Source: Triglochin maritima (lineage: Eukaryota > Streptophyta > Magnoliopsida > Alismatales > Juncaginaceae). Taken from it: 64,000 bases of DNA. Both the position numbers and the translations under genes were made by a program. The DNA lies in assembly GCA_963682175.1 (NCBI GenBank), contig OY821775.1, positions 14,790,501 to 14,854,500 on the forward strand, written 5' to 3'. Shown here one piece after another: positions 37,623 to 48,898 of this stretch. Under the pieces are notes generated by a model, which searched no databases, was not told the origin of the DNA, and saw only the letters and a program-made list of their open reading frames with translations. Each line of letters starts with the position of its first letter. Positions within the stretch are counted from its first letter, which is position 1.

Positions 37623-38784
37623 TGATGCATTGCATACATTGCATCATATGTTTTTCATTTAGATTAAGTTTACATCAATAAATGCTACTAAGATATGTGT
37701 TTAGTCTGATTTACAGAATACAGGGACCTGAATGCAAATTACCCATATCCCGAGCATAAACGCGTGCAAGAGACTCATTTCTATCATAAAGACCAAGCTC
37801 AAGATTATCGGGTTTCAAATGGAAATGCATCCAAGCGTAAAAGCATTCAAGACCAAATTACAAAAAGGACAAGGACTTAAGCACAAAAGTAACCAAGGAC
37901 TAAATTGCAAAAAGCCAAGGACCTAATTGCAAATTACGAGTAGCTTTTGTTATTATGGAGAAAGTCTAAAGAAAAATCAATGTGGATCTCCAAATATATA
38001 AAGAAATAAAGTCGGAGCACAAAAGAAAGGAAATAATCAATCCAGACGCGCAAAGGATCTTCAAATCATACAAAATGCGGCGAATCCGCCGCACCTCATG
38101 TACAAAATGCGGCGAATTCGCCGCACACAATTTGATTCATGCTCTCAAAATTTTACCGGTTACGTGTTGACGCGTGTACTTTCCTATTTTATACCTAAGT
38201 CCCTTGTATCGGCTATAAATAGCCCCGAGAACGATATTGTGAGGAGTTCTTGTTTTGTTCCATTTTTCTAGCAATAAAATTCTGTTCTTGTATTTTGTGT
38301 TTTTAGTTTTCTTTCTTTGTTTCTCTAGGACCCCTTCTCCTTCCCTCCATCCATGAGTTTCTAACTCTCTCCAAAGGGTGGAGGTGACGGATTTAGGGTG
38401 ATGAGAAGAAGAATCAAGTTATTATTTTAATTTCGTGTTAGTATATTTTGATTACTTGAGTTTATGTTGAGTCATTTATCATGTAATGCTTTATATAACT
38501 AATGTGATTTATTATAAGTTTCAGAATTCTCTAATCAAAATCCGATATCTAAACCTCCACCCGCTGGACTCCCATCTATATTTGTTTTCTTCTTAGTTTT
38601 GTTTTGTTGTTCTTGCTTTAGATAATTAAAAACCAAAAATCTCAAACCAACCCAATTTTGTTTCTCTTTCTCTCTTAAATCGAAAATCCGAAAATAACAA
38701 TATCTCTCCCTCCTTGTGTTCGACCCGTACTTGCCACCGCTTCATCGCGGCCGTGCACTTGCGATATAAATTTAATTCTCATCA
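37623..38784 (+). repeat. Left LTR of the gag-only element
   Basis: TG...CA ends. GCGGCGAATCCGCCGC (38077-38092) and the perfect palindrome GCGGCGAATTCGCCGC (38109-38124) lie mid-LTR. CTATAAATAGC at about 38213 is a likely TATA box. Confidence 0.93.
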
Positions 38785-38790
38785 AGTTTT

Positions 38791-38808
38791 TGGCGCCGTT
38801 GCCGGGGA
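38791..38808 (+). other. Primer binding site (tRNA-Asp type)
   Basis: TGGCGCCGTTGCCGGGGA lies six bases after the left LTR and is complementary to the 3' end of plant tRNA-Asp. Confidence 0.85.
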
Positions 38809-40233
38809 GGCGACGAAGATTTTGTTTATTTTAGTGATTTCGATTTTTTCTGTTTATCGTGTGCGCGATCTAACTATTTGGATTTGCGTTTCAGGAGACA
38901 ACAGAGTGCGCGGCGAAATCCGGGCACATTCGGAGCAAGAAGGGCGGCGAAATCGCCGCATCTCAAGCACAACCTGCGGCGGATCCGCCGCACAACAGAG
39001 GCTTCTGGGCTTCAACTTTTTCTGGAACGCGACTCATCTCTGGGTGGACGCGTAGAGCATCTGGGGAATTTCGAGAGCGGGCGGCGAACCCGTCTGAGCA
39101 CTGCGGAGGTAACTTTTCTTGCCTTTCTCGTAAAATCTTAATTTTTGAGAAGTTCCTTTTCGTAGAACTGCACGTGTTAGGGCAAAATTCCATAATTGGC
39201 AGTAATTCAACTCTGACCTAAAAATTGGCAAAATTAGAAGGACTTAGTGCATGCATCATATAATGTTTTGTTTGCATTATTCTTGCTAAATTCTTGCAAA
39301 TTAATTCTTGTTGAAGAGTGCTGGAGACAAGGTACGTGCGCAGTTTGCATTTAAGCATATAAATTAGTTCGCATACAACCTTGCAATTGTCCCCAATTAA
39401 AGACCATTGTTTGACTATCTTTGCTAGATTTAAGTTAAACTATCTTAAGGGCAACTCCGTAGGAAAAGATACGGTGGGGATTTCATCACCCTTCCGTGGC
39501 CTACAAATCACAATCCTAAAGTGTCTCCCAAGCCTTAAATTAAAATCAATTAGACATTGACCCCTAAGGACTCGGACTCAATTAAGGAGAAGAATTGGTT
39601 TGACTTGCTATGACCTGAAGCCGATCAAATTCAATTTGGTGTCTAGGAAGTGTTTTTGTGTTGACGAGAGTCTTCCAAGCGAAGTGGTTGTCTAATTGGC
39701 ACCGAATCTGTCGGAAGCGCCCCCACTAGCTATACACGGACTGGCCAAGCTGGTTTGATTAGTGAGGGAGGTGAATCAAGCGAATCAATTCGACTCAACC
39801 AGTTAGGAGTCGTCTAGATCTAACCTACATTAGGTCTAGGATTGTTTGAACCGTGCTTTCTTAGGAATTTGCTGACCAACCCTCTTTCTATCTTTAGAGT
39901 TAAATTTCCCTTCTCATCTGAGTCTTCTTTCTCTTCTCACCTCAATTCTCTAGATTAGGATTCCTTTCTCATCTTTCCCCATTCTATTGTTTGTTTCCCT
40001 TTTAAAAAACAAAAAAATAAAAAAAAAAATAAAAAAAAACGAAAAAAAATTTGTAATTAATTCTTGAAATTAAATTTGGAATTTAAATTTGGAATTTGAA
40101 TTCAAAAATTGATTCAACCCGGTGCACTCAGATTTGGATTCGGGACTTGAGTAATCGACTCTCACGAGTTCATCTAGATTCCAGTCTAGAGCTTAGCCCC
40201 AATCCATCTGCTGCACCACCTCACCCGGATCCA
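38809..40233 (+). other. Untranslated leader of the gag-only element
   Basis: About 1.4 kb lies between the primer site and gag. It includes two more GC palindromes, GCGGCGAAATCGCCGC (38944-38959) and GCGGCGGATCCGCCGC (38976-38991), and an A-rich stretch at 40005-40050. Confidence 0.7.
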
Positions 40234-42666
40234 ATGGGTGAGAACGTAGTGGACCCACCTGTTGCGCAACCTATAGCTCTGAGGGATCGATGCTATCCAG
40301 CGATGGCTGCTCAGCCATCGTGCATCGTTATGCCCATCATACCGGGTCGCGACTTCGAACTTAAGGCACAATACATGAGTATGTTGCCTAAGTTCACCTC
40401 TAGGGAAGACCCATATCTCTTCCTTAGAGAATTTGAGGAAATCTGCTCTCTTATGCAATACCAGCATATCCCTGAGGAGACAGTGCGTCTGAAATTTGTG
40501 CCTCTAGCACTAAAGGACGACGCTAAGAAATGGCTATATAGTCTAGCCGAAAGATCTATTAGGAGTTGGGCTGAGTTTGTTCAAGTATTTCTAAAAAAAT
40601 ATTTCCCCAACCATAAGACTATGAGGATTAGGAATGAAATTGTTGCATTCGTTCAGTCTGAGAGCGAGCCGTTCTATTCCTATCTAGAAAGATTTAAGAG
40701 TGTACTGACCCAATGCCCTCATCATGGAATTCCAAGATGGCAATTATGCCAAATTATTTATGAGGGATTGACACCCACATCTAGGGTTATGGTAGAATCT
40801 GTAAGCCAAGGGAACTTCATGTCGAAAAATGAAAATGATGCCTGGACTTTTCTTGAGGATTTAGCTGAAAACAGTATGCAATGGGACAATGCTAGAACAC
40901 CGCTTAACCCGAGTATTGGATCTAGAATAGCAAGTCAACCCAAACCAGGTGTCTTAGCTGTAGATGCCAACATAGCGGCTGAAGCAAAACTAGCTACCCT
41001 TATGCGCAGAATGGAAAGTTTAGAGGTACAAACCCAAACTCGAGTGAATCAAGCCTCATCTATCCCTTGCTCTAGATGTGGTCAGACTGGTCATGTAATG
41101 GAGGATTGTGCGGACGAGGAACAAGTTAATGTCATGTATAACCATGCTAGAAATGACCCGTACGCATCAACCTATAACTCGGGTTGGCGTAATAATTCCA
41201 ATTTCTCATCAAGCCAACAAGGTCAACCTCCTAGACAACAACCAAACCCATATAACCAAAATAATACATCATCTGGGTTTAGTAACAATGGCGATCATGA
41301 GGTTAGGTTGACAAGCTTGGAAAATTTGATGAAAACCTTTATACAAACAACCAACCAGACCTTCCAAAGGCTAGAGACGCAAGTCAGCCAACTAGCACAA
41401 ATAGTAGGTGAAAGAGAAAAGGGTCGGTTTCCAAGTCAACCTGAGGTGAATCCAAGATCTAATAATTCATATCAGCCCTATCAACCACCTTTAGGAAATA
41501 ACAACCCTAGACCGGTTCAAATGGTTAATGAGGAAGGACCGTTCCAACAAATAAATGTTGTAGTATCATTACGGTCAGGAAGACAAGTCGATAACAATGT
41601 GGTAAATCCTAGAACGTCTAATCAATCTAGCCATCAAGCTACCACATATGACCTAACCATTGAACCTGACGTCCAATCTGAAACGCCCAACCCACCTACT
41701 CAACCTGAACCCATAGCTCAACCTGAACCTGAGCGAGTCTATGTTCCTAAAGCCCCATTCCCTAATAGACTCAAAAAGAACTCAAGTGCACAAATGGAAA
41801 AAATCTTGGAAGTATTTAAGCAAGTTAAGGTGAACATTCCACTCTTAGACATGATTCAACAAATACCTGCTTATGCTAAATTTTTAAAAGATCTGTGCAC
41901 TAAAAAGAGAAAAACGAATGTACCAAAGAAAGCATTCTTAACTGCAAACATAAGCTCTATCCTGTCAAACTCGTCTCCTATAAAATATAAGGATCCTGGA
42001 TGTCCCACAATTTCATGTGCAATAGGAGATACTTTTATCAACAAAGCCCTTCTAGACCTTGGTGCTAGTGTTAACCTACTCCCGTTCTCTGTCTACGAGC
42101 AACTCAACCTTGGTCCACTAAAACCCTCTAAGACAACTCTTCAATTTGCTGATTGCTCTATTAAGAAACCAAGAGGTATAGTAGAGGATGTTTTGATCAA
42201 GGTTGGTGACTTCATTTACCCAGTGGATTTTGTCATACTAGATACCGCACATGTTGTAAATCCTACTCGACAAATCCCTGTAATTCTAGGCAGACCCTTT
42301 TTAGCCACTTCTGAAGCATTGATAAACTGTCGAAATGGGCTCATGCAATTATCTTTTGGGAACTTAAAAACTGAATTTAATATCTTTCATATTGATAATG
42401 AGCCAGAAATAATATGCAATCAAAGTGATGTTGTGATGAAATCGCGTATCTATAAGATTTCTGAATCATCACAAAATCAAAAAGGAAGTAAGAAAAATGG
42501 GAGGAATTCATCTACACATCCACCATCACTCGAGCAAATAAGAGAACCAATTTATGTGAGGGGTGTGGAACCTGTGACTCAGGACTCTCATTGCAACATG
42601 GGGAACAATTCAACTGGATACATGCACCAATATGGTGTCATTCAATCCAGTTCTGACTATGGTTGA
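40234..42666 (+). CDS. Retrotransposon gag-protease polyprotein (no pol)
   Basis: The frame opens further upstream, but the first ATG in a good position is 40234 (MGENVVDPPV), giving 810 aa. A gag domain (PKFTSREDPYLFLREFEEI, WLYSLAERSIRSWAEFVQ, FLKKYFPNHKTMRIRNEI) is followed by one CCHC zinc knuckle, CSRCGQTGHVMEDC. Then come a Gln/Asn-rich linker and a retropepsin-like protease with DLGASVNLLP as active-site motif and PVILGRPFLATSEA near its end. The usual plant motif is D-S/T-G or D-L-G-A-S, so the protease may be active. The frame is intact with no stop. It ends PVTQDSHCNMGNNS onward, without continuing into reverse transcriptase. The intact frame fits the recent insertion. Confidence 0.92.
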   Translation: MGENVVDPPVAQPIALRDRCYPAMAAQPSCIVMPIIPGRDFELKAQYMSMLPKFTSREDPYLFLREFEEICSLMQYQHIPEETVRLKFVPLALKDDAKKWLYSLAERSIRSWAEFVQVFLKKYFPNHKTMRIRNEIVAFVQSESEPFYSYLERFKSVLTQCPHHGIPRWQLCQIIYEGLTPTSRVMVESVSQGNFMSKNENDAWTFLEDLAENSMQWDNARTPLNPSIGSRIASQPKPGVLAVDANIAAEAKLATLMRRMESLEVQTQTRVNQASSIPCSRCGQTGHVMEDCADEEQVNVMYNHARNDPYASTYNSGWRNNSNFSSSQQGQPPRQQPNPYNQNNTSSGFSNNGDHEVRLTSLENLMKTFIQTTNQTFQRLETQVSQLAQIVGEREKGRFPSQPEVNPRSNNSYQPYQPPLGNNNPRPVQMVNEEGPFQQINVVVSLRSGRQVDNNVVNPRTSNQSSHQATTYDLTIEPDVQSETPNPPTQPEPIAQPEPERVYVPKAPFPNRLKKNSSAQMEKILEVFKQVKVNIPLLDMIQQIPAYAKFLKDLCTKKRKTNVPKKAFLTANISSILSNSSPIKYKDPGCPTISCAIGDTFINKALLDLGASVNLLPFSVYEQLNLGPLKPSKTTLQFADCSIKKPRGIVEDVLIKVGDFIYPVDFVILDTAHVVNPTRQIPVILGRPFLATSEALINCRNGLMQLSFGNLKTEFNIFHIDNEPEIICNQSDVVMKSRIYKISESSQNQKGSKKNGRNSSTHPPSLEQIREPIYVRGVEPVTQDSHCNMGNNSTGYMHQYGVIQSSSDYG

Positions 42667-43767
42667 CTTTGAGCAAATTCCATCCTTCCACCGCAGTTCA
42701 CTCAGGTAATAAGTGCATTTGCTTTATATTTGCATACATTGAGGACAATGCATGATTTAGGTGTGGGGGGGGGGGGGTGTTTATGTATATATCTATCTAT
42801 ATATCTGTTCTTTTATTTGTTTAAAAAAATAAAAAAAATCAATCAATGTTTCATAACATAGCTTAAGATTGAACTACCAAAACCCGAGTACAAATTGCAT
42901 TGAATTTTTGTTCCTTATTGTATAGTTCTGCTTGTAGAAACTATGACATAAATCTAAGTTCCAAAGAAATAACTCATTTCCCTTTAAGACATGTATGCAC
43001 TTAAATTGGATGAATCAAATCTTTGAAGTGGTTGATAAAAAGCAAAGGTTGAGGAAAATATACCGGGAAGTGTGGACTTGTAATAGCAATTAAGCCTTGA
43101 GGAAAATAAAATTAAAAATAAAGGAATAAAGTGAGGAAAGCACATTTTGCAAAATGATTACAAAAGCCCAAGCCTTTGAGTCACTGGTCCGTAGGGGTAT
43201 CTTGAAACCCGGTAACTTGAGTCTACCAGCTCGGGATTATCGACCAAACTCGCTACACGAATGCAAAAAGGGTAAAAGTGTCAAAAAGCAAATGTGTTGA
43301 ATCACAGAAGAAAAGAAAAAAAATACTCAAGGCCCAAAGCTAAAAGAATGATCCATGCCATGGTTGATCCGAATGATACTTCACCACCAGAGGAGGCGTG
43401 CAAAATAATTTAAGTGATAACATGTGTAGAAGGGTTAGTGGTGTGAATGTTGGAGGAGCAAAGACCAAGTCAGATTTTTCATGAGTTAGATTCATATAAT
43501 GAGCATACAAGAATTCTCAGTGAGATGTATAAGGTTGAGGTAGGGATATTGAGAACTATTAATGAAATGTTGATTTAGGATTTTGTGGGTATATCCGCTG
43601 AAAACCCTCAGGAGACAACACTCCTCCTCCTTGGCAACAAAGAGGTTTAAAGGCTTGTTGCACATGCTAAGTGCAACCGTGATTCCTACGAAAGTGAGTT
43701 AGGATTTCCCAGTTTTTTGTATCTTCTGTTTTGCTAGGGACTAGCAAAATCTAGGTGTGGGGGTATT
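42667..43767 (+). other. Non-coding 3' region of the gag-only element with two PPT-like motifs
   Basis: TAGGTGTGGGGG occurs at 42758-42769, inside a run of 13 G (42765-42777), and again at 43752-43763, four bases before the right LTR. The second is the likely polypurine tract. The 1 kb between codes for nothing recognisable and sits where pol would be expected. Confidence 0.7.
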
Positions 43768-44968
43768 TGATGCATTGCATACATTGCATCATATGTCTTT
43801 CATTTAGATTAATTTTACATCAATAAATGCTACTAAGATATGTGTTTAGTCTGATTTACAGAATACAGGGACCTGAATGCAAATTACCCATATCCCGAGC
43901 ATAAACGCGTGCAAGAGACTCATTTCTATCATAAAGACCAAGCTCAAGATTATCGGGTTTCAAATGGAAATGCATCCAAGCGTAAAAGCATTCAAGACCA
44001 AATTACAAAAAGGACAAGGACTTAAGCACAAAAGTAACCAAGGACTAAATTGCAAAAAGCCAAGGACCTAATTGCAAATTACGAGTAGCTTTTATTATTA
44101 TGGAGAAAGTCTAAAGAAAAATCAATGTGGATCTCCAAATATATAAAGAAATAAAGTCGGAGCTCAAAAGAAAGGAAATAATCAATCCAGACGCGCAAAG
44201 GATCTTCAAATCATACCATAAACACACAGGAAAAATCCGGATTAAATCTGAGCTAAAAAGGTGGCGATTCCGCCGCACCTCATGTACAAAATGCGGTGAA
44301 TCCGCCGCATACAATTTGATTCATGCTCTCAAAATTTTACCGGTTACGTGTTGACGCGTGTACTTTCCTATTTTATACCTAAGTCCCTTGTATCGGCTAT
44401 AAATAGCCCCGAGAACGATATTGTGAGGAGTTCTTGTTTTGTTCCATTTTTCTAGCAATAAAATTCTGTTATTGTATTTTGTGTTTTTAGTTTTCTTTCT
44501 TTGTTTCTCTAGGACCCCTTCTCCTTCCCTCCATCCATGAGTTTCTAACTCTCTCCAAAGGGTGGAGGTGACAGATTTAGGGTGATGAGAAGAAGAATCA
44601 AGTTATTATTTTAATTTCGTGTTAGTATATTTTGATTACTTGAGTTTATGTTGAGTCATTTATCATGTAATGCTTTATATAACTAATGTGATTTATTATA
44701 AGTTTCAGAATTCTCTAATCAAAATCCGATATCTAAACCTCCACCCGCTGGACTCCCATCTATATTTGTTTTCTTCTTAGTTTTGTTTTGTTGTTCTTGC
44801 TTTAGATAATTAAAAACCAAAAATCTCAAACCAACCCAATTTTGTTTCTCTTTCTCTCTTAAATCGAAAATCCGAAAATAACAATATCTCTCCCTCCTTG
44901 TGTTCGACCCGTACTTGCCACCGCTTCATCGCGGCCGTGCACTTGCGGTATAAATTTAATTCTCATCA
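43768..44968 (+). repeat. Right LTR of the gag-only element
   Basis: It is nearly identical to the left LTR, with 39 extra bases around 44217-44262 replacing part of the first palindrome (GTGGCGATTCCGCCGC here). Confidence 0.93.
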
Positions 44969-44973
44969 ATGTA

Positions 44974-45135
44974 TATTTCTTTATAGTCTTTTGATGTAAT
45001 CACACTTTTGAAACATTCAGATATATATGATATATATGTTGGTGCACCTGGTGTTTTATTCGTCTGTAATGTCCTCGTGTGTTGGTTTGACTCTGTTGAC
45101 TATCTTTTAAAAAGTTTAAATTTTCCACTGTTTGA
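44974..45135 (+). mobile_element. Gypsy-type LTR copy 3, right part
   Basis: This is the continuation of 35641-37622, with TGTTGGTGCACC and TAATGTCCTCG as in copy 2 (35492-35535). It stops at CCACTGTTTGA, about ten bases short of the expected GGACGTTACA end. Confidence 0.75.
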
Positions 45136-45740
45136 TAATCCCAGACTTCAACTATATTTTCTCCTCCTTCCGTTGGACCCCTTGCATTGTTGCATCATAA
45201 CGGTAGTAAAAGGTATTTACATGAGAAAAAAAGAATATGGATTTGATATATATTGTCTCTGAAACTTGCATCTAAATTGAAACTTAATTAAGCTATGATA
45301 TCCATTTTGAGTTGACAACTAAAAGTATTAGAATAACTTGGATTCGAATTTGAATTCAAAATAATATCTTTATTTTATGTAGTTATGCTTGGAAAATTTG
45401 AGTTTTTATGCTTAAAGTGACCTAGAATTGAATCAAAGGTTCACATTTTGACATCTTCTAAAAAATAAGCTTATGTTTCCCGTTCTACCCAAAATACCCC
45501 TATGATTAGTAGCATATCATACATTGCATTCATGCTATATATCATTTATTTTACCCCATATTTGTGTCACTCAAGTGTTTATTTGATGTGTTTCAGGATT
45601 TACCCAATAAAGAAGAGAAATGAAGAGAAAATGACCACAACGCAAGAAGAATAACTGATTTGGAAGGTTTCTGGACATGTTTGTAATGCTCAAGGACCAG
45701 ATTGTAACTCAGGAAGGACCCAAGTGAAAACCCAGAGGGA
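45136..45740. other. ARO-like exon 1 relic and a diverged LTR fragment
   Basis: 45129-45350 repeats 23100-23330 (IPDFNYIFSS and the following spacer). About 45510-45735 resembles the start of the gag-only element LTR (GCATACATT and ACATTGCATTCATG-like text, then the AAGGACCAGATTG-type phrases) but is much diverged. No intact gene. Confidence 0.45.
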
Positions 45741-45745
45741 CCTAA

Positions 45746-47917
45746 TGTAGGATTTTGTGTCCCTATGTATGTATATATTTAATTTTTTTTAATACAACAT
45801 ACAAGATCGATTTCATATTTTCAGCAATTTATATGTACATTACTTTGTGTTTATTCTAATATCATGCAATCCTACATATATTAAAATAAATCACAAAGAG
45901 AGAATCATACCTAAAGGTTCTCTAAAACTTTTTGAAGATCCGGAGTCGCGCTGCCCGTAGAATCGTCCACCGATTTCCCTCCGAGTGTTCACCAAACTCT
46001 AAACAAGATTAGAGAGAAAGGAGCTAGCCAATCAATCTCTAATAAGGCTTAGAATCTAGCTAATAACCCCTCTTTGAGCTCCTGAGATTTCTATCTCCTA
46101 AACTCAAAATTAATAAGAGATTTTCGTGGTGATTAGAGGAGAGATTAATGAGAGAAAGAATTTTTGCATTAACATAAACAAGTAGGATGTCCTTTTATAG
46201 GCTCCCAAAACATCCTTATCAAGAACTATTCCTTAGTCATGATCTCTTGCTTATTCTCTCCTAAAATTAATCTCTAATTGCCACATAAGCATCCTCTAAA
46301 ACGTTTTAATTAAATCTGGAATTAATCCACCTATGATCTAATTAATGTCTTAATAATTCAGGCAGAAATCGCATTGTTCGGTTGACCGAGAATTTTTCTC
46401 GGTTAACCGAACCATTCAGTTTTAACACGTGTTCGGTGCACCGTGAGCTAGACGGTCGACCGAATCCACATGAGAAAAATTCTCTGGAAAAATTCGGAAG
46501 AACCACGTCTTCCCTTCGGTCGACCGTTGACTCACCAAAATTTCTCCTGGAGCATAGTCATCGGATGACCGTGTCACCTTCGGTCCACCGAAATTACTCT
46601 TTCTCAGTTGACCGTTCACACTCGGTTAACCAAACCCGATTGTCCAGGCACTGTAGACAATTTCGGTCAACCAATTGTGCTTACCCGTTCCCCATTCGGT
46701 TAACCGACCCGAAGATTCCCCGGTCGACCGAACCCTGAACGGTTCACCGTGTTTGACCCCGATTTTGCCTTTGTCAAATTTTGGATTTATTTCCAACAAA
46801 ATTTGATCTTTTGGGGTTTTTAGCAAATTCACATCTTATGTAATATATTATCCTATGTAATATTAAATTATTACACCCCATAATATACACACCTCATATA
46901 AATTTATTATGATTCTAATTATGTCAATTCTCATGACATATTGATTTTATTCATTCAGCACATGTGTCCTATTTTCACATGAAACCCGACACATCATATG
47001 AACTTAAAATCAAGCCTCTTGTTTCCCAGTTTTGTGGTGTGACCTATAGGAGGATCTTAGCCAAATTGACAGCGATATTAAACACTTAATATCTCAAACT
47101 ATAAGCGGTATCTAGCTACACATTATAGTTACCCAATTAGCATAGATGTCTTTGTTCCACTCGAACGAAAACACGATCCATTTAGTGATGTAAGTGCACC
47201 ACTTGTGTCCGTCCATTGCCTCATGATATTAAGAATATATACAAAGTAGAAATCTGTCACCTTTGTATTATATTCATTTCTTGATCTCTCTAAGCTAATT
47301 ATAACTATGTAACTTAACTCAAGTTACATTGTGCACATTATAATTTTGCTTTATCAAGGGGCCCACTAATATCATCACTCAATTAAGAGGGGCAACGATA
47401 ATCGTTTGACTAGCTATCTTTTCCAGCACAAGTCATGTTCAACCAACTATTGCCTTTATCACTATACTCATTGATAGCTTTTGACAATAATCAAATTAAG
47501 CACTTCTTGAGTGAAAAGATATAAGTCTCATATCTTAGGATCCAAGACAGAGTAAAACATTAATGACACGAAACACAATTCCATAATGTTTTACTTGTTA
47601 GGTCTATTCAATATATAAAAGTAATCTTTTCCTCTTTTATATACTCGTGTCGTCAATTATTTGTAGAGCTACAACAATCGATGACCAACACGACAATCTT
47701 ATCTCGGTGATTAATGTTCCATGTTAATTACCATGATTGTGAATACCTTTTGATTTATGTAAACCATTATCTTTTAGAGCTCTACGGTTAAGGACCAAGC
47801 GCCTATTCCTTAACACTTCCAAAAGACGAATACCATAATCAAGGAACAAAATGTTTGCACATCCAATTCATAATAATTGACATATAAAAGAAAAACTTTT
47901 AGAACACATTCCTTTCA
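45746..47917 (-). mobile_element. Solo LTR of a second family, minus orientation, TSD CCTAA
   Basis: The plus-strand edges are TGTAGGATTTTG and CCTTTCA; CCTAA flanks both (45741-45745 and 47918-47922). Read on the minus strand it starts TGAAAGGAATGTG, has CTATAAAAGG (46200-46191) and a leader ending in GTATG, and terminates AAAATCCTACA. It carries palindromes of both CGGTCGACCG and CGGTTAACCG type at 46377-46752, upstream of its TATA box. No coding region is present. The superfamily is unknown. Confidence 0.85.
46377..46752. repeat. Mixed CGGTCGACCG / CGGTTAACCG palindrome array
   Basis: About three exact CGGTCGACCG and two exact CGGTTAACCG copies occur, plus variants such as CGGTTGACCG, CGGTGCACCG and CGGTCAACC. 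The sequence variation keeps the palindromic form while changing the centre. Confidence 0.85.
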
Positions 47918-47922
47918 CCTAA

Positions 47923-48898
47923 GTGTAAAGAAAAAAACATGTTGGTTGCAAAATCCAAAATCTCTTGAATCTGAGTAGTAATTCAACAATTAAAACTGAA
48001 AGGTTTCGAACCAACGAATCTGGGTGCACCTCACGTGCTACAATGATACATTAATGTTACAAGTGCAATTAGAGGTCGATCCGACCCAAATGATCCACCA
48101 ACGGTGAATCAAAATTGTGAGATGTGTGTTTAAATATTGTGCAATATTTGCATCCATGGTGCAAGAAGAAGAAGAAGAAGCAAAGATCGAGCGTGCGTGA
48201 ACATATAAACTCCCACCAATGTGTGAATGAATTTATTTATGTTTATGTGCTTGATTGCATGTGATTGAATGCTTGAATGGTTAGGATAAGTGTGAATGAA
48301 TGCATACATGACATTTCTTTCTTATTTCATCCACTAGAAGCCATCAATCGAGAGATATTCTGCTCGCTCTTAGTGGAAGATAATTTCCTCAATCTTTGGA
48401 AATAATGGGAGATGTTAGGATATACATTGTTGTGCCATCAATAAATACATAAAGTGAGTTTCACCTTTAGTGGACACCAAGCGTATTTGTTTATGGATAC
48501 AATGTACAATCGTATCTCGTATCAAATTAAATACGTTTTCTTAACAAAACTAGGAGCCCTCGCTCGGTTTTGAGAAAAAGAGTTTTTCTTAGGAGGATGG
48601 ATAAATTATGTCTTAATTAAAATGACAAGAATCATAAGAGTATGAAAAACGCAAAAGTTTGTAAAATATCAAAATGAAAGGATCTTGATTTACTACAATT
48701 ATTAATATCAAAGTTTCTTATGATTAGAAAACATTTCTTACCTTGAGTTTGTGACATATTCGATAGCCCTTAGCTAGTCTATGTTATACATGATAGGATC
48801 TTGAATTACTGCAATTATTGACATATTTATTTATTTACAGTACAATTTTTATAAACATAAAATTGACATGAAAACCCTTATAAATTATTTTGTAGAAA
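47923..48898. other. AT-rich 5' region of the copia remnant
   Basis: It holds leader or LTR sequence of the downstream copia element too decayed to delimit. TGTTAGGATATACATTG at about 48414 and a GAAGAAGAAG run (48166-48181) are the only landmarks. Confidence 0.4.

Larger units (their letters stand above)
37623..44968 (+). mobile_element. Young LTR retrotransposon encoding only gag-protease (TR-GAG-like), TSD ATGTA
   Basis: The left LTR (37623-38784, 1162 bp) and right LTR (43768-44968, 1201 bp) both start TGATGCATTGCA and end CTCATCA. ATGTA flanks the element (37618-37622 and 44969-44973). By eye the LTRs differ at roughly ten bases, plus one 39-bp length difference near 44220, so insertion is recent. 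A tRNA-Asp-type primer site follows the left LTR. The one long frame encodes gag and protease. No reverse transcriptase, RNase H or integrase is found between 42667 and 43767. It therefore needs enzymes from another element. The gag and protease are of the Ty3/gypsy type common in plants. Confidence 0.93.

Noticed and set aside
37982..38170. Short lysine-rich frame repeated in both LTRs of the gag-only element
   Set aside because: It lies within the LTR, differs between the two LTR copies and has no recognisable domain.
48166..48181. GAA repeat as a coding acidic tract
   Set aside because: It is a short microsatellite in copia leader sequence with no open frame.
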